A stretch of 10,581 nt of DNA from CAIPAT01 sp037144075 (GCA_037144075.1 JBAWXM010000173.1:1-10581), one strand, 5' to 3'. Shown: positions 1-8,012, numbered from the stretch's first letter. The notes: generated by a model from the sequence alone, not told the origin. Translations and numbers: made by a program.

Positions 1-104
1 ATACCGGGGTATCGAAGGCCTCGAAGAGCGCTAATCCAAACTCGAAAGATCGCAACCGCTTTGCGGCGAGTGTCTTGCGGCTGTATTTTTCCGCTCCTTC
101 TTCC

Positions 105-122
105 GGCGATATTTATATCGCC
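105..122. repeat. Short perfect palindrome / hairpin upstream of the kinase gene
   Basis: GGCGATA and TATCGCC face each other around a TTTA loop, giving a perfect 7-bp stem. No T-run follows on either strand, so it does not look like an intrinsic terminator. It lies about 50 nt upstream of the proposed -35 element of the kinase promoter. It could be an operator or the remnant of a longer element continuing off the left edge; the sequence does not decide. Confidence 0.35.
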
Positions 123-170
123 CGTCAGGCGGATCGAAAAAATCCAATCCACAATCCTATTCATCTATAG

Positions 171-200
171 TTGAATTTTCAACCGCGCAGAGTATATATT
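171..200 (+). promoter_or_regulatory. Putative sigma70-type promoter for the histidine kinase
   Basis: A -35-like TTGAAT (171-176) and a -10-like TATATT (195-200) are separated by 18 nt and lie 45-74 nt before the kinase start. The match is 4/6 and 5/6 to the E. coli consensus. Whether this phylum's housekeeping sigma factor uses the same sequence is assumed. The start would fall near 207, giving a leader of about 40 nt. Confidence 0.35.
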
Positions 201-244
201 AAGATTGTCAGTCAATTATTCCCCGGCTAACAGAGGTTAAAGCA

Positions 245-2821
245 ATGCCGTCAAAGAAAACAAAACCAGAGAATTGTGTTGTTCTGTTTAACAAATTAGA
301 GGAATTAGCAGCTATAATTCCTGGGAATTCCGGGCTGAAAAAGGATTTCCGTGATTTGACGGATAAGTTCAAAGCCATGTCTGCCGGATGTGATGACGCC
401 AGAGAAAAACTGCTCCGCGAAATATCCGAACGTAAAACCGCAGAGTGCTTGATGCGCAGTTCAGCGCAGAAATTCGAAACCGTTTTCAATGCTGTATCTG
501 ACGGTCTGATAATCAGCAGTATTGAAGAAAAAAGTCAGGCATGGGGCAGCACTCTGGAAGCCAATGCCGCCGCATTGAACTTGTTAGAGTACGACATGGC
601 TGAAATGCGCACAATACCTGTCACCGCCGCATTGTCTCCAAGTTTCGATCCAGGCCTGGTCAAAGCAACATTGCTGAAAGGCAAAGAAGCCATATATGAA
701 GCGGCAATAGTTTCAAAAAGCGGCAAAGTAATTTTATGCGAGCTGCGTTCCAAACCATTTTCGCTTGATGATAAACGCTATATTGTAACCGTACTCCGGG
801 ATATTCGCGAACAGCGGGCCTTCGAGCATAAGCTGCAGGAACAGAGCAATGATTTGCGCACTGCTCAGTCAATTGCCAAATTGAGCAGCTGGAATCATGA
901 TCTGATCACCGGCGAGTTCAAACATTCCGATCAGGTTCTGAAGATACTCGGCATCGACAAAAAGAAAGGCGAAACGCTTGCGCTGAATACCTTCTTTAAC
1001 GCTCTGCATCCTGAAGACCGTGAGAAAGTCCGCAACATACATCATTACATTGACGCCAACAATGAATTTTCTCTGGACTTCCGGATAATGCGCCTGCGCG
1101 GCGGATTAAGTTATATCCACTGCACAGGCAGGGTGCTTTTTGATCATGACGGGAAACCGGCCAAAATTGTCGGAATCAATCAGGATGTAACCGAAAAACG
1201 GCTGGTTGATGAAAACCTCCGGCAGAGCGAACAGAATCTGCGTTCAATCCTTGAAGCCATCAGCGTGGGCCAGTGGGAATATGAGCCTGTCGCCAGACGC
1301 TTTACCACTTCTGAATCGCTGTCGCTTTTTTATGGCTATTCCAGGGACGAAACAGTTTTTAACGAGCAGGAGGTTTTTGAAAGTATCCATTTTGAAGATA
1401 GAACCAGAGTCAGGAGTGAACTTTACAAACTGTTTTCCGGCGCAAGTTCCTGCCTGAACAGTTCTTTCCGGGTCAAGCGCAAAAATGGCGAATTTGTCTG
1501 GGTGCTTTACCGGGCAGTACTGATTAAAGATATGTCCGGTGACCCGGTCCGGGTTGTAGGCTGTGTCGAGGATTTGACTGAAAGCATGCGGTTCGATAAA
1601 ATGAAAGAGCAACTGGAACTGCTTGAGCGAATGATCAATATCATTCCGGTTCCGATATTTTATAAAGATATGAACGGCAGATATATCGGCCATAACACGG
1701 CATTTAAGGAGTTCGGGGAAAAGCATATAGGTCAGCTGATCGGGAAAACTGTTTTCGATGTATTCCATGCAAAAAATAATATCAAAGAGGCCCAGATACT
1801 TGACCGGATGGAGAAAGAATTAATCCTGAACGGAGGCAGTCAGACCAGAACGATTAAATTCATCACCCCTAATGACGAAGAACGTATTTTGATTGATCAT
1901 AAATCTGTGCTGGCCGGATACGATAACAAACCGCAGTATATTGTTGGCGCGGTATTTGACATAACCGGCATAAAAAAGGCCGAAGTCACCCTGCGCAAGA
2001 CCACTCAGCAGTTGAATATGACGTTCAACGCCATGCAGGAAATCATCATGTGCTTCGATGTGAATTTAAACCTGCAATGGGGCAATCGCACCGCCAGAAA
2101 CACGTTTGCGCCGGACGGCAGAAAATTTATCGGCCGCAAGTGGCAGGAAATATGGTTTGGCGATATGGCAGTCCATGAAAATGAATTTTATATTAAAAAA
2201 GCGTTCAGCGGTAACACCGTAACGGATAAAAGGCTTGTTCATTCCTCAAATAATAAAAGTTATGAAGTATGGACATATCCGGTAAAAGACCGGCATGGGA
2301 AAATTACCCTGGTGGCGGAGACCGCCATTGACGTCACCGAAAAAATAAAAGCTGAAAGCAAAGCCAAACTGCATCAGCAGCAATTGATTCAGGCGGATAA
2401 AATGAAATCTCTCGGCATTCTGGTGGCCGGCGTGGCTCATGAGATCAACAACCCCAACAATTTTATCGGGATAAACATCTCAATTCTTAACAAAATCTGG
2501 CGCGATTTCATGCCTGTAATCAATCAGGAAATCAAAAGTAATAAAAAACAGGCTTTCGGCGGGATTCCCGCATCGAAAATAGAATATTCCATTAAAACTC
2601 TGCTGGAGGGGATAAAAGAAGGTTCTGAACGGATTATGACAATTGTGGATAATCTGAAAGGTTATGTCAAGGAAACTCCGGCAGACAGAATTGAACAATT
2701 TTACGTTAATGACGCACTGACCAGATCGCTTTTCCTGCTGAATAATCTTTTGAAAAAATCCACCAGTAATTTTCTCTTGAAACTGGGAACTAAGATACCT
2801 CCGGTAAACGGAGTGCAGTAG
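245..2821 (+). CDS. Multi-PAS sensor histidine kinase, sensor and H-box part (ends at an in-frame amber codon)
   Basis: Sensor half of a two-component histidine kinase, 858 aa. There is no signal peptide or membrane segment, so it should sense in the cytoplasm. After a charged helical N-terminus there are about five PAS units: roughly 75-190, 205-320, 335-450, 455-580 and 585-700. Units two and three carry PAS_3-type HPED/HFED motifs (255-258, 382-385), and the units end in PAC-like segments such as GINQDVTEKR (310-319). The H-box AHEINNPNNF holds the likely phospho-acceptor His732 (codon 2438-2440). The polypeptide stops at Gln858, before the N-box, so it has the dimerisation/phosphotransfer domain but no ATPase domain. 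The ATG is preceded by AGAGG at good spacing. The frame continues after the TAG into the missing domain. No response regulator is nearby. The signal sensed cannot be read from sequence. Confidence 0.9.
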   Translation: MPSKKTKPENCVVLFNKLEELAAIIPGNSGLKKDFRDLTDKFKAMSAGCDDAREKLLREISERKTAECLMRSSAQKFETVFNAVSDGLIISSIEEKSQAWGSTLEANAAALNLLEYDMAEMRTIPVTAALSPSFDPGLVKATLLKGKEAIYEAAIVSKSGKVILCELRSKPFSLDDKRYIVTVLRDIREQRAFEHKLQEQSNDLRTAQSIAKLSSWNHDLITGEFKHSDQVLKILGIDKKKGETLALNTFFNALHPEDREKVRNIHHYIDANNEFSLDFRIMRLRGGLSYIHCTGRVLFDHDGKPAKIVGINQDVTEKRLVDENLRQSEQNLRSILEAISVGQWEYEPVARRFTTSESLSLFYGYSRDETVFNEQEVFESIHFEDRTRVRSELYKLFSGASSCLNSSFRVKRKNGEFVWVLYRAVLIKDMSGDPVRVVGCVEDLTESMRFDKMKEQLELLERMINIIPVPIFYKDMNGRYIGHNTAFKEFGEKHIGQLIGKTVFDVFHAKNNIKEAQILDRMEKELILNGGSQTRTIKFITPNDEERILIDHKSVLAGYDNKPQYIVGAVFDITGIKKAEVTLRKTTQQLNMTFNAMQEIIMCFDVNLNLQWGNRTARNTFAPDGRKFIGRKWQEIWFGDMAVHENEFYIKKAFSGNTVTDKRLVHSSNNKSYEVWTYPVKDRHGKITLVAETAIDVTEKIKAESKAKLHQQQLIQADKMKSLGILVAGVAHEINNPNNFIGINISILNKIWRDFMPVINQEIKSNKKQAFGGIPASKIEYSIKTLLEGIKEGSERIMTIVDNLKGYVKETPADRIEQFYVNDALTRSLFLLNNLLKKSTSNFLLKLGTKIPPVNGVQ
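2819..2821 (+). other. In-frame amber (TAG) codon inside the histidine kinase
   Basis: The reading frame from 245 meets TAG here and then stays open without a frameshift to TGA at 3161-3163. The local translation reads NGVQ, stop, RIEQVIINV. From memory of related kinases, this site commonly reads GNFQRIEQV, which places the stop on a conserved Gln; CAG to TAG is a single transition. TAG also ends the DUF1553 gene (8013-8015) at the expected C-terminus, so general TAG reassignment is unlikely. Confidence 0.9.
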
Positions 2822-3163
2822 CGCATAGAGCAGGTGATTATCAACGTGCTTCAAAATGCCTGCCAGGCTTTAACCGCGTCTGATCAAAGCATAAAAGTCT
2901 CAACCTGTTTTGTCAGCGCCCGCAATGAAGTTGTCATTGAAGTAAAAGACGAAGGCTGTGGAATAAAAGCGGAAAACCTTAAACATATTACAGATCCGTT
3001 CTTCACCACCAGGCGCGAATCCGGCGGCACCGGTCTTGGCCTGTCAATATCTTCCTCAATTATGGAGGAACATAAAGGGCGGCTGGAAGTCAAATCCAGA
3101 CAAGGCGGAAAAACTTCCGGCACCACAGTAAAAATCATCCTGCCAGCGGCCAATGGAAATTGA
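2822..3163 (+). pseudogene. Histidine kinase ATPase (HATPase_c) domain, separated from its sensor half by the amber codon
   Basis: This is the in-frame continuation of the upstream kinase, 113 codons with intact GHKL ATPase motifs: N-box NVLQNACQA, G1 DEGCGI, an F-box-like PFFTT, and G2 GGTGLGLSIS. These bind ATP and pass phosphate to the H-box His. With the upstream part the whole protein would be about 972 aa, normal for a PAS-rich kinase. The domain shows no decay, so the interruption is either recent, read through, or a sequencing error. The first start candidate within it is GTG at 2834, which sits inside the N-box helix and would yield a 109-aa fragment. A weak GAG/AGG-like stretch lies too close in front of it. 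Separate expression as a working protein is therefore doubtful. The stop codon is formed by the first copy of the heptamer repeat that follows. Confidence 0.75.
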
Positions 3164-3199
3164 AAATTGAAAGTTGAAAATTGAAAGTTGAAAGTTGTG
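3160..3199. repeat. Heptamer tandem repeat, (TTGAAAR)n, at the kinase 3' end
   Basis: TTG recurs at exact 7-nt spacing at 3160, 3167, 3174, 3181, 3188 and 3195, about six copies of TTGAAAA or TTGAAAG. The first copy supplies the kinase stop codon TGA. The array fills most of the gap to the convergent RidA-like gene. Seven is not a multiple of three, so the + strand meets TGA in every frame. A weak 6-bp hairpin, AAGTGA (3200-3205) with TCACTT (3214-3219), follows and is too short to call a terminator. Confidence 0.85.
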
Positions 3200-3219
3200 A
3201 AGTGAATCCATGATCACTT

Positions 3220-4293
3220 TTATTGAGATTTACCGGCATCCAGTTCGATCTCAAAAAGTAAATCTCCGCGACAGACATCGGCATGAGCAACAGCCAGCGG
3301 AAAAACTGGAATAATATGATTGCGGCAATATTGGTCGAATATTTTTCTGTCTTCAATATTTTTGAAATAAGCGATCCCTCTGGATAAATCATTCCAGTCC
3401 ATTTGCCTGGAATGCAGAATTGCATGAACTACGCGCATGGTCAGATCAATTTGAAGTTCCGGGTCTCCGGCATGTGCGGTCAGCCCGTCCGGAGCAATGC
3501 TGGCGGTCCCTGAAATCATCAAACTGCGGTAAGCAGGGAAAGATATTTCAACTGCGCGGCTGAAAGTGCTCTGATAGTTCAACGGCGATTGCTGCATGGG
3601 CGAGGCAATCTGCTGAATTTTAACTTTATCATTTTTCGGACGGACTGCAAGGATATTGCAGATGAGCGCGGAGCCGGATTGATTTGCCGCGCCAATACCG
3701 GTACTGGCGGGAATAATCCCGCTGAAAACACCGTTTTCTTTATAGAAAGCAGTTCTGACACAATTGAATTCGTCATACCATTCAAGCAGTTTGTCCAGAA
3801 AAAACCAGGTGCGGACAATGTCGCTGAACTGGAAATCGTAAAGCTTCAGCGCTGATGCAATAATCGTCAGGACTTCGCGGGTCTGTTCCGCCCGCGAGGC
3901 CTGCAAGTTTTCCGGAGTGATTCCGCTTAAATTGCAATATCGCGCATTTTCATCTTCGTAAATAAAGCCAATTGTTTTAGAGTTATATTCAACTGTAACG
4001 GGGCTGGCTCCGGATATGACAAAAGCCTGACTGGAAGATATGGATCCGTCCCGGCAGGCATCTCCCTGCAGCCACACGGTCTGTCCGTCAGATGGATTTC
4101 CGGAAAAGTGCCGGATTCCGGCAAAAACAAAACGGTTCAGCATTAGAGCATCATGCTCCGCCGGAAAATCACGCAGCGCGGAATTCATTTTAACATCGCT
4201 GCCGAACGCGGTAATACAATACTCGGTTCTGCCACCCAGCGCTAACTTTGACATACTATGTTTATCATTGTTTGTGATAGTCAGGATTCCCAT
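3220..4293 (-). CDS. Tandem RidA/YjgF-fold protein, chorismatase (FkbO/Hyg5)-like
   Basis: A 357-aa protein without signal peptide, expected in the cytosol. Two RidA/YjgF-type domains can be seen, roughly 50-220 and 240-352. The first has RTWFFLDKLLEWYDEFN (161-177) and PASTGIG (195-201), which resemble the segments of the FkbO/Hyg5 chorismatases. The second has LMISGTASI (258-266) and the C-terminal block CRGDLLFEIE (341-350), typical of the RidA superfamily. Chorismatases hydrolyse chorismate and are about 340 aa with the same two-domain layout, so the length fits. Other tandem Rid proteins of unknown function share the fold, so the reaction is inference. The ATG lies 3 nt after the PPC gene stop and has AAGG 8 nt upstream inside that gene, indicating translational coupling. 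It is the last gene of the minus-strand set. A later Met14 is possible but lacks this ribosome site. Confidence 0.72.
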   Translation of the reverse strand: MGILTITNNDKHSMSKLALGGRTEYCITAFGSDVKMNSALRDFPAEHDALMLNRFVFAGIRHFSGNPSDGQTVWLQGDACRDGSISSSQAFVISGASPVTVEYNSKTIGFIYEDENARYCNLSGITPENLQASRAEQTREVLTIIASALKLYDFQFSDIVRTWFFLDKLLEWYDEFNCVRTAFYKENGVFSGIIPASTGIGAANQSGSALICNILAVRPKNDKVKIQQIASPMQQSPLNYQSTFSRAVEISFPAYRSLMISGTASIAPDGLTAHAGDPELQIDLTMRVVHAILHSRQMDWNDLSRGIAYFKNIEDRKIFDQYCRNHIIPVFPLAVAHADVCRGDLLFEIELDAGKSQ

Positions 4294-4296
4294 ATT

Positions 4297-6525
4297 TTAT
4301 ACCTTTTTATTATCCTTATCCGGCTGCGGTCTGATAATTTTTATTGGAATCGCAGGCAGTGTAATTATTACTTTTTCTTTTCTTATCTTAGGCGCTTCTT
4401 TATTAGAAACGATTTTAGGCGCACTATTATTGCCGCCGGTATTTTCTTTTTCTTTATTTTCCTGCATTTTGGAAGATTCTTTACTCTCCTCCTTTTTTTG
4501 CACTGCCGGTTCTTCTCTTTCAATATAGGCGGTGCCGGTCAGAATCAGGTTATCTGTCATGCCGGCGGGAGCTTTGCCTTCCGATTTTAAAATTATGGAA
4601 TACTTGTCTTTGTCCGCAGGAATATAAGCGTTTTTGATTGAAATGCCCTTCGGAGGGTCAACGAGTTGAACGGAGACAGCAATTTTCAAGTCCGGCTTCC
4701 GCATGATTTCCAGTGGAATGACAACATCTTTCCCCTGGGACAGTTCAATAAAACCCTGCTCCGGAACCGCCGCTGAAATAACAAATGGAGCGGAATCATT
4801 AATAAGCACGGTTGCTTCTTCGGCATCAACCAGATGATGCCAGATGAACGCCTGCATTTCATCCTCTGCCGGCTCCGCCGCATGAGAAACGTTTTTTCCA
4901 TTTATTAATGCAGTTCCTTCCAATACCGGGCGGATAATCCCCGGGCGGCTTTGCGCCGGGGTAGAAATTGTAATACGGACTTTATTCGAGTTCTCCGGAA
5001 TGACTGCTCCGCGGAGGGTAAGCCCGGAATCACTATCCTTGAAACTCAGCCTGATTTGACCGTTAAAACCTTCCTTGCGAATGACATAAACGGTCTGCAG
5101 CGCGGCTCCCCCCATGGGCAAGGTAACACTCGCGGGAACCGTGATCAGCGCAAAATCAGGCTCGGACGCACTTATCCTGAGACGATAGGCATATTCCACT
5201 CCTCCCCTGCCCTGCGTATCATAAATTTGAACAGTGTAAATCCCGTTTTCCGGCAGAACATGTGTCAGCCCTGAATCAGCATGATGAGTGATATATCCCT
5301 CTGCCAGATCTTTCCGGTCATCGCTTTCCTTTAACTTCTCTCCCCGGCTGTTGAAAAGAGTGATGAACGAATCCAGCGGCGACCCCAGCCGCCGGGCATA
5401 AACTTCAAGCGAGATTGTCTGCCCCTTTTTGCCATCAAAGCTGAAATAATTTTTCTCGCCGTTATTCATGATCCGCCCGTTTATTATTACCGGAATGGTA
5501 ATTTTTTGCGCTTTCCCGCGGTCATGGCAGGATTCCGCGGCGGAAACTTCCGGGAGTCCGCTGACGGCGAATGATACCCGGTTTGAAACCAGTTCATTGT
5601 TCTTTACGGCGATTTTCTGAATGGCAGGCGCACTTTTGTCAACATCAGCATCTATCGAATCAGCCGGCAGATTCACGCCGTAAATTTTTACTGAAACCGG
5701 ATTTTTCCCAGATGCGGCCCCGAGCGGGAAAATATGCGTTATATATGGAAGCCCGCCGATTTTCACCCGATATACAAAATCCTCCCGTCCCCGGTAAATA
5801 GAGTCGCGCACAGCCAGAAAATAGTCGCCGTCGGCTGCAATATTGTAAAACAGCACCGGGTCCTGCTCATATCTGAAGTCATCGGCAAAAGCCAGTTCCC
5901 TGCCCTGGGCGTCATAAAGCGTCAGACAGATTTTGAACCATCCCGGAACAGCATCCGCCAGATACGGGATCAACGCTCTGGCTGATGCTTCAAACACAAG
6001 ATGCTGTCCTTTTTTTGCGGTAAATTTAAAAAAATCAATGTCGCCGGGCATAATTTGTCCGTTGATCAAAACCGGCAGACCGGAAATACTGACGGCATTT
6101 TCCCGTTTGTCGTTCGGCTCTGTCTCCATAATCTCCTTCAAATGCCCGACATTGAATGTCAGCTTGTTCGAAATTCCGGCATCGGTGATCAAGCATAATT
6201 CGCGGTCGCCGATGGCGGCGTCCGCGGAAATGGAAACTTTAAGTTTCACAATTTCGTCAATGGCTTTCTTCTGATTGTTCGGCTTCCTTTTCTCCGGTTC
6301 TTTGGAATCGATAATCTGCAATTTAATATCCTGCCCGTTGATATATGCGGATTTTGCGCCATAAATAAACTGGCCGCCGACCTTTAGCTCGAACTCTGTT
6401 CCCGGTACGCCGCCGGCAGGATATACATAACCGATATGAGGAAGCTCGACCGTCGCAGCCGCCAGCTTCATCCCGGCGGCGAACAGGACTGATATAATAA
6501 CTATATACATTCGACTGTTGTTCAT
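4297..6525 (-). CDS. Secreted protein with two PPC (pre-peptidase C-terminal-like) domains and a K/E-rich tail segment
   Basis: A 742-aa protein with a Sec signal peptide (hydrophobic 7-23, likely cleaved after LAAA, about residue 24). An Ig/TIG-like beta segment follows (28-127), starting at HIGYVYPAGGVPGTEFELKV. There are two PPC-like beta-sandwich domains, about 136-256 (EPNDKRENA, GDIDFFKFTAKKGQ) and 330-452 (NYFSFDGKKGQT, ENGIYTVQIYDTQGRGG). Two further beta-rich regions lie at 460-540 and 575-668. Residues 671-717 are low complexity, rich in Lys and Glu, and precede a terminal TLPAIPIKII. From memory, PVC relatives end in a similar LPAIP segment, so the charged stretch looks like an insertion. 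PPC domains are binding or stability modules; no enzymatic site is visible. The gene lies between the DUF1501 and RidA-like genes. Its ribosome site (AAAGAAAG before ATG) is weak. Confidence 0.85.
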   Translation of the reverse strand: MNNSRMYIVIISVLFAAGMKLAAATVELPHIGYVYPAGGVPGTEFELKVGGQFIYGAKSAYINGQDIKLQIIDSKEPEKRKPNNQKKAIDEIVKLKVSISADAAIGDRELCLITDAGISNKLTFNVGHLKEIMETEPNDKRENAVSISGLPVLINGQIMPGDIDFFKFTAKKGQHLVFEASARALIPYLADAVPGWFKICLTLYDAQGRELAFADDFRYEQDPVLFYNIAADGDYFLAVRDSIYRGREDFVYRVKIGGLPYITHIFPLGAASGKNPVSVKIYGVNLPADSIDADVDKSAPAIQKIAVKNNELVSNRVSFAVSGLPEVSAAESCHDRGKAQKITIPVIINGRIMNNGEKNYFSFDGKKGQTISLEVYARRLGSPLDSFITLFNSRGEKLKESDDRKDLAEGYITHHADSGLTHVLPENGIYTVQIYDTQGRGGVEYAYRLRISASEPDFALITVPASVTLPMGGAALQTVYVIRKEGFNGQIRLSFKDSDSGLTLRGAVIPENSNKVRITISTPAQSRPGIIRPVLEGTALINGKNVSHAAEPAEDEMQAFIWHHLVDAEEATVLINDSAPFVISAAVPEQGFIELSQGKDVVIPLEIMRKPDLKIAVSVQLVDPPKGISIKNAYIPADKDKYSIILKSEGKAPAGMTDNLILTGTAYIEREEPAVQKKEESKESSKMQENKEKENTGGNNSAPKIVSNKEAPKIRKEKVIITLPAIPIKIIRPQPDKDNKKV

Positions 6526-6569
6526 GCTGACTTTCTTTCATTTAAATTAACATGCCGCGCGTCGGCGCT

Positions 6570-6610
6570 AACTTAAAACTTAAAACTTAAAACTCTCCTC
6601 ACTCCTCACT
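6570..6610. repeat. Two abutting heptamer arrays, (ACTTAAA)n and (CTCCTCA)n, between DUF1501 and PPC genes
   Basis: ACTTAAA units run with C at 6572, 6579, 6586 and 6593. They are followed directly by CTCCTCA CTCCTCA CT (6595-6610). The second array includes the DUF1501 stop codon (tca at 6606-6608, TGA on the minus strand). On the transcribed strand its unit is TGAGGAG, which combines a stop with a Shine-Dalgarno-like GAGGAG. That copy is about 70 nt from the PPC start, too far to serve it. The ACTTAAA unit is the same as in the array at 7940-8000. Confidence 0.8.
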
Positions 6611-7928
6611 TCTCCGGCATAACTTCTTTAAGGATTCCGCCGGTTTCTTTTTCCGGAATTTCTTTGCCCGGCAGCGGCGAAACCGTTATGTTTCTTCCGT
6701 CCGGATGCGGCAACTGCGAATTAAGGTCGATTCCCAGCAGAATATAAATGCTCGCGATTAAATCCCATGGATAGATCGGACGCTCCACCACATTTTCCCC
6801 GCGCTCATCAGTTTTGCCAACTACTTTTCCGCCGCGGAAACCGCCGCCGGCGACCAGGGAGGAAAATGCTTTGCCGTAATGACTTCTGCCGCCGTTCCAG
6901 GGGGACTCAAGCTGAATTTTCGGTGTATGTCCGAATTCACCGGTAACCCATACAATCGTGCTGTCCAGCAGATTGCGGTCGGCCAGATCCTGGAGAAGCG
7001 CGGCCAGCCCTTTATCCAGTTCAGGCAGTTTCCGGTTCATTTCCTGAAAGTGATCCTTGTGCGTATCCCAGCCGGGAACGTTAATGGTGATGAACGGAAC
7101 CCCGCGCTCAACCAGCCGCCGGGCCACCAGACAGGACTGCCCGAACTTATTAAGGCCGTATTTCTCTCTCAGTTCTTTTTTCTCTCCGGCAAGGTCAAAT
7201 GCCTTGCCGGCGTCACCCAGGATTACCGCATACGCCTGTGCCTGACAGGCGTCAACCGCTTTAACTGCCGGATCCTGATTCATTTCACGCCCGAAAGTAT
7301 CCAGAGATTTCAGCAACTCCTTGCGGTCATGCTGCCGTTCCAGGGTAATCTTTTCAGAAATAATGCCTTCCACCGCAAACGGCTGTTTCGATGGATCGCT
7401 GCCGGTGGCGAATGATTTATAACGGGAGCCAAGAAAGCCGGCTTCGGAAAAACGCCCCAGCGGGGAGGTAATAATAATGCAGGGCGGCAGCATTCCGGTA
7501 TAACCGCCATTGTAACCTTTGAAATATGAAACCACGGAACTCACCCCGGGAAACATCAGTCCTTCCACCGGCTTTCTGCCTGTCTGTACGAGACAGGCTG
7601 CGGTTTCATGCCCGTTGTTATTGTGCGTCATGCCGCGCAAAATGACATATTTGTCGGCCTGCTTAGCCAGCAGCGGCAGCATCTGGGAAATCTGAATCCC
7701 TTCGACATTCGTCTGGATTGGCTTATTATATGGGCCGCAATAATCCTGCCCGGCATTCGGTTTCGGGTCAAAAGTGTCCAGTTGCGACAAACCGCCGGCA
7801 AGCCAGATCTGAATTACCGCCTTAGCCGCCGGTCTCTTTACTTCATCAGCTGCTGAAATGTTCATGCAGAACAACACCGCCACGGCTGACAAACCGTATT
7901 TAAATCCTGCTGTATAATTGTATTTCAT
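6606..7928 (-). CDS. Secreted DUF1501 family protein (alkaline phosphatase/sulfatase-like fold)
   Basis: A 440-aa protein with a Sec signal peptide (hydrophobic 13-26, likely cleaved near ISA-A). It lacks the twin-arginine leader found in many DUF1501 proteins. Family motifs are clear: GGLSQLDTFDPKP (45-57), NNNGHETA (103-110), GWDTHKDHF (286-294), GEFGHTPKI (330-338), GGRSHYGKAFSSLVAGGGF (346-364) and GGKVVG (366-371). The Asp and His residues in these blocks are candidate metal or catalytic ligands by analogy with the alkaline phosphatase superfamily. The family's substrate is not known. Full-length DUF1501 proteins are usually about 400-480 aa, so it looks complete. The start is supported by CAGGA 6-7 nt before ATG. 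Downstream of the DUF1549/DUF1553 gene by 84 nt and upstream of the PPC gene by 80 nt, it probably shares their transcript. Confidence 0.92.
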   Translation of the reverse strand: MKYNYTAGFKYGLSAVAVLFCMNISAADEVKRPAAKAVIQIWLAGGLSQLDTFDPKPNAGQDYCGPYNKPIQTNVEGIQISQMLPLLAKQADKYVILRGMTHNNNGHETAACLVQTGRKPVEGLMFPGVSSVVSYFKGYNGGYTGMLPPCIIITSPLGRFSEAGFLGSRYKSFATGSDPSKQPFAVEGIISEKITLERQHDRKELLKSLDTFGREMNQDPAVKAVDACQAQAYAVILGDAGKAFDLAGEKKELREKYGLNKFGQSCLVARRLVERGVPFITINVPGWDTHKDHFQEMNRKLPELDKGLAALLQDLADRNLLDSTIVWVTGEFGHTPKIQLESPWNGGRSHYGKAFSSLVAGGGFRGGKVVGKTDERGENVVERPIYPWDLIASIYILLGIDLNSQLPHPDGRNITVSPLPGKEIPEKETGGILKEVMPEK

Positions 7929-7939
7929 AAAAATTCCTG

Positions 7940-8000
7940 AACTTAAAACTTAAAACTTAAAACTTAAAACTTAAAACTTAAAACTTAAAACTTAAAACTT
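7940..8000. repeat. Heptamer tandem repeat, (ACTTAAA)n, about nine copies
   Basis: C recurs every 7 nt from 7942 to 7998 in a perfect AACTTAA-type array, with a degenerate unit at 8001-8008. It fills most of the gap between the DUF1549/DUF1553 stop and the DUF1501 start and ends just before the DUF1501 ribosome site. On the transcribed strand the unit TTTAAGT contains TAA, so all three frames are closed. A perfect array of this kind suggests copy-number change by slippage. Confidence 0.95.
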
Positions 8001-8012
8001 TAGAACTTCCCC

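Noticed and set aside
1..164. Minus-strand frame from ATG at 164 running off the left edge (54 codons, beginning MNRIVDWIF).
   Set aside because: No Shine-Dalgarno, no recognisable domain, and other frames in the same stretch are also largely open. It cannot be told from chance or from a repeat without sequence to the left.
1244..1768. Minus-strand frame of 174 codons inside the kinase.
   Set aside because: It lies wholly within the PAS-encoding frame, has no family motifs and no ribosome site; it is a shadow of the coding strand.
2819..2821. Genome-wide reassignment of TAG, or pyrrolysine coding.
   Set aside because: TAG closes the DUF1553 gene at its expected C-terminus, and the site in the kinase is a usual Gln position, so a local point change explains it more simply.
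3200..3222. Bidirectional intrinsic terminator between the kinase and the RidA-like gene.
   Set aside because: The stem is only 6 bp and AT-rich with an 8-nt loop, too weak to claim.
4040..4590. Plus-strand hydrophobic frames opposite the RidA/PPC junction.
   Set aside because: The apparent hydrophobicity comes from reading the A-rich Lys/Glu codons of the PPC tail on the opposite strand as Phe, Leu and Ile; there is no independent support.
6879..7415. Plus-strand frame of 178 codons opposite the DUF1501 gene.
   Set aside because: It is antisense to strongly conserved DUF1501 motifs and has no recognisable domain.
7940..8000. CRISPR array.
   Set aside because: The unit is 7 nt with no spacers between copies; it is a simple tandem repeat.
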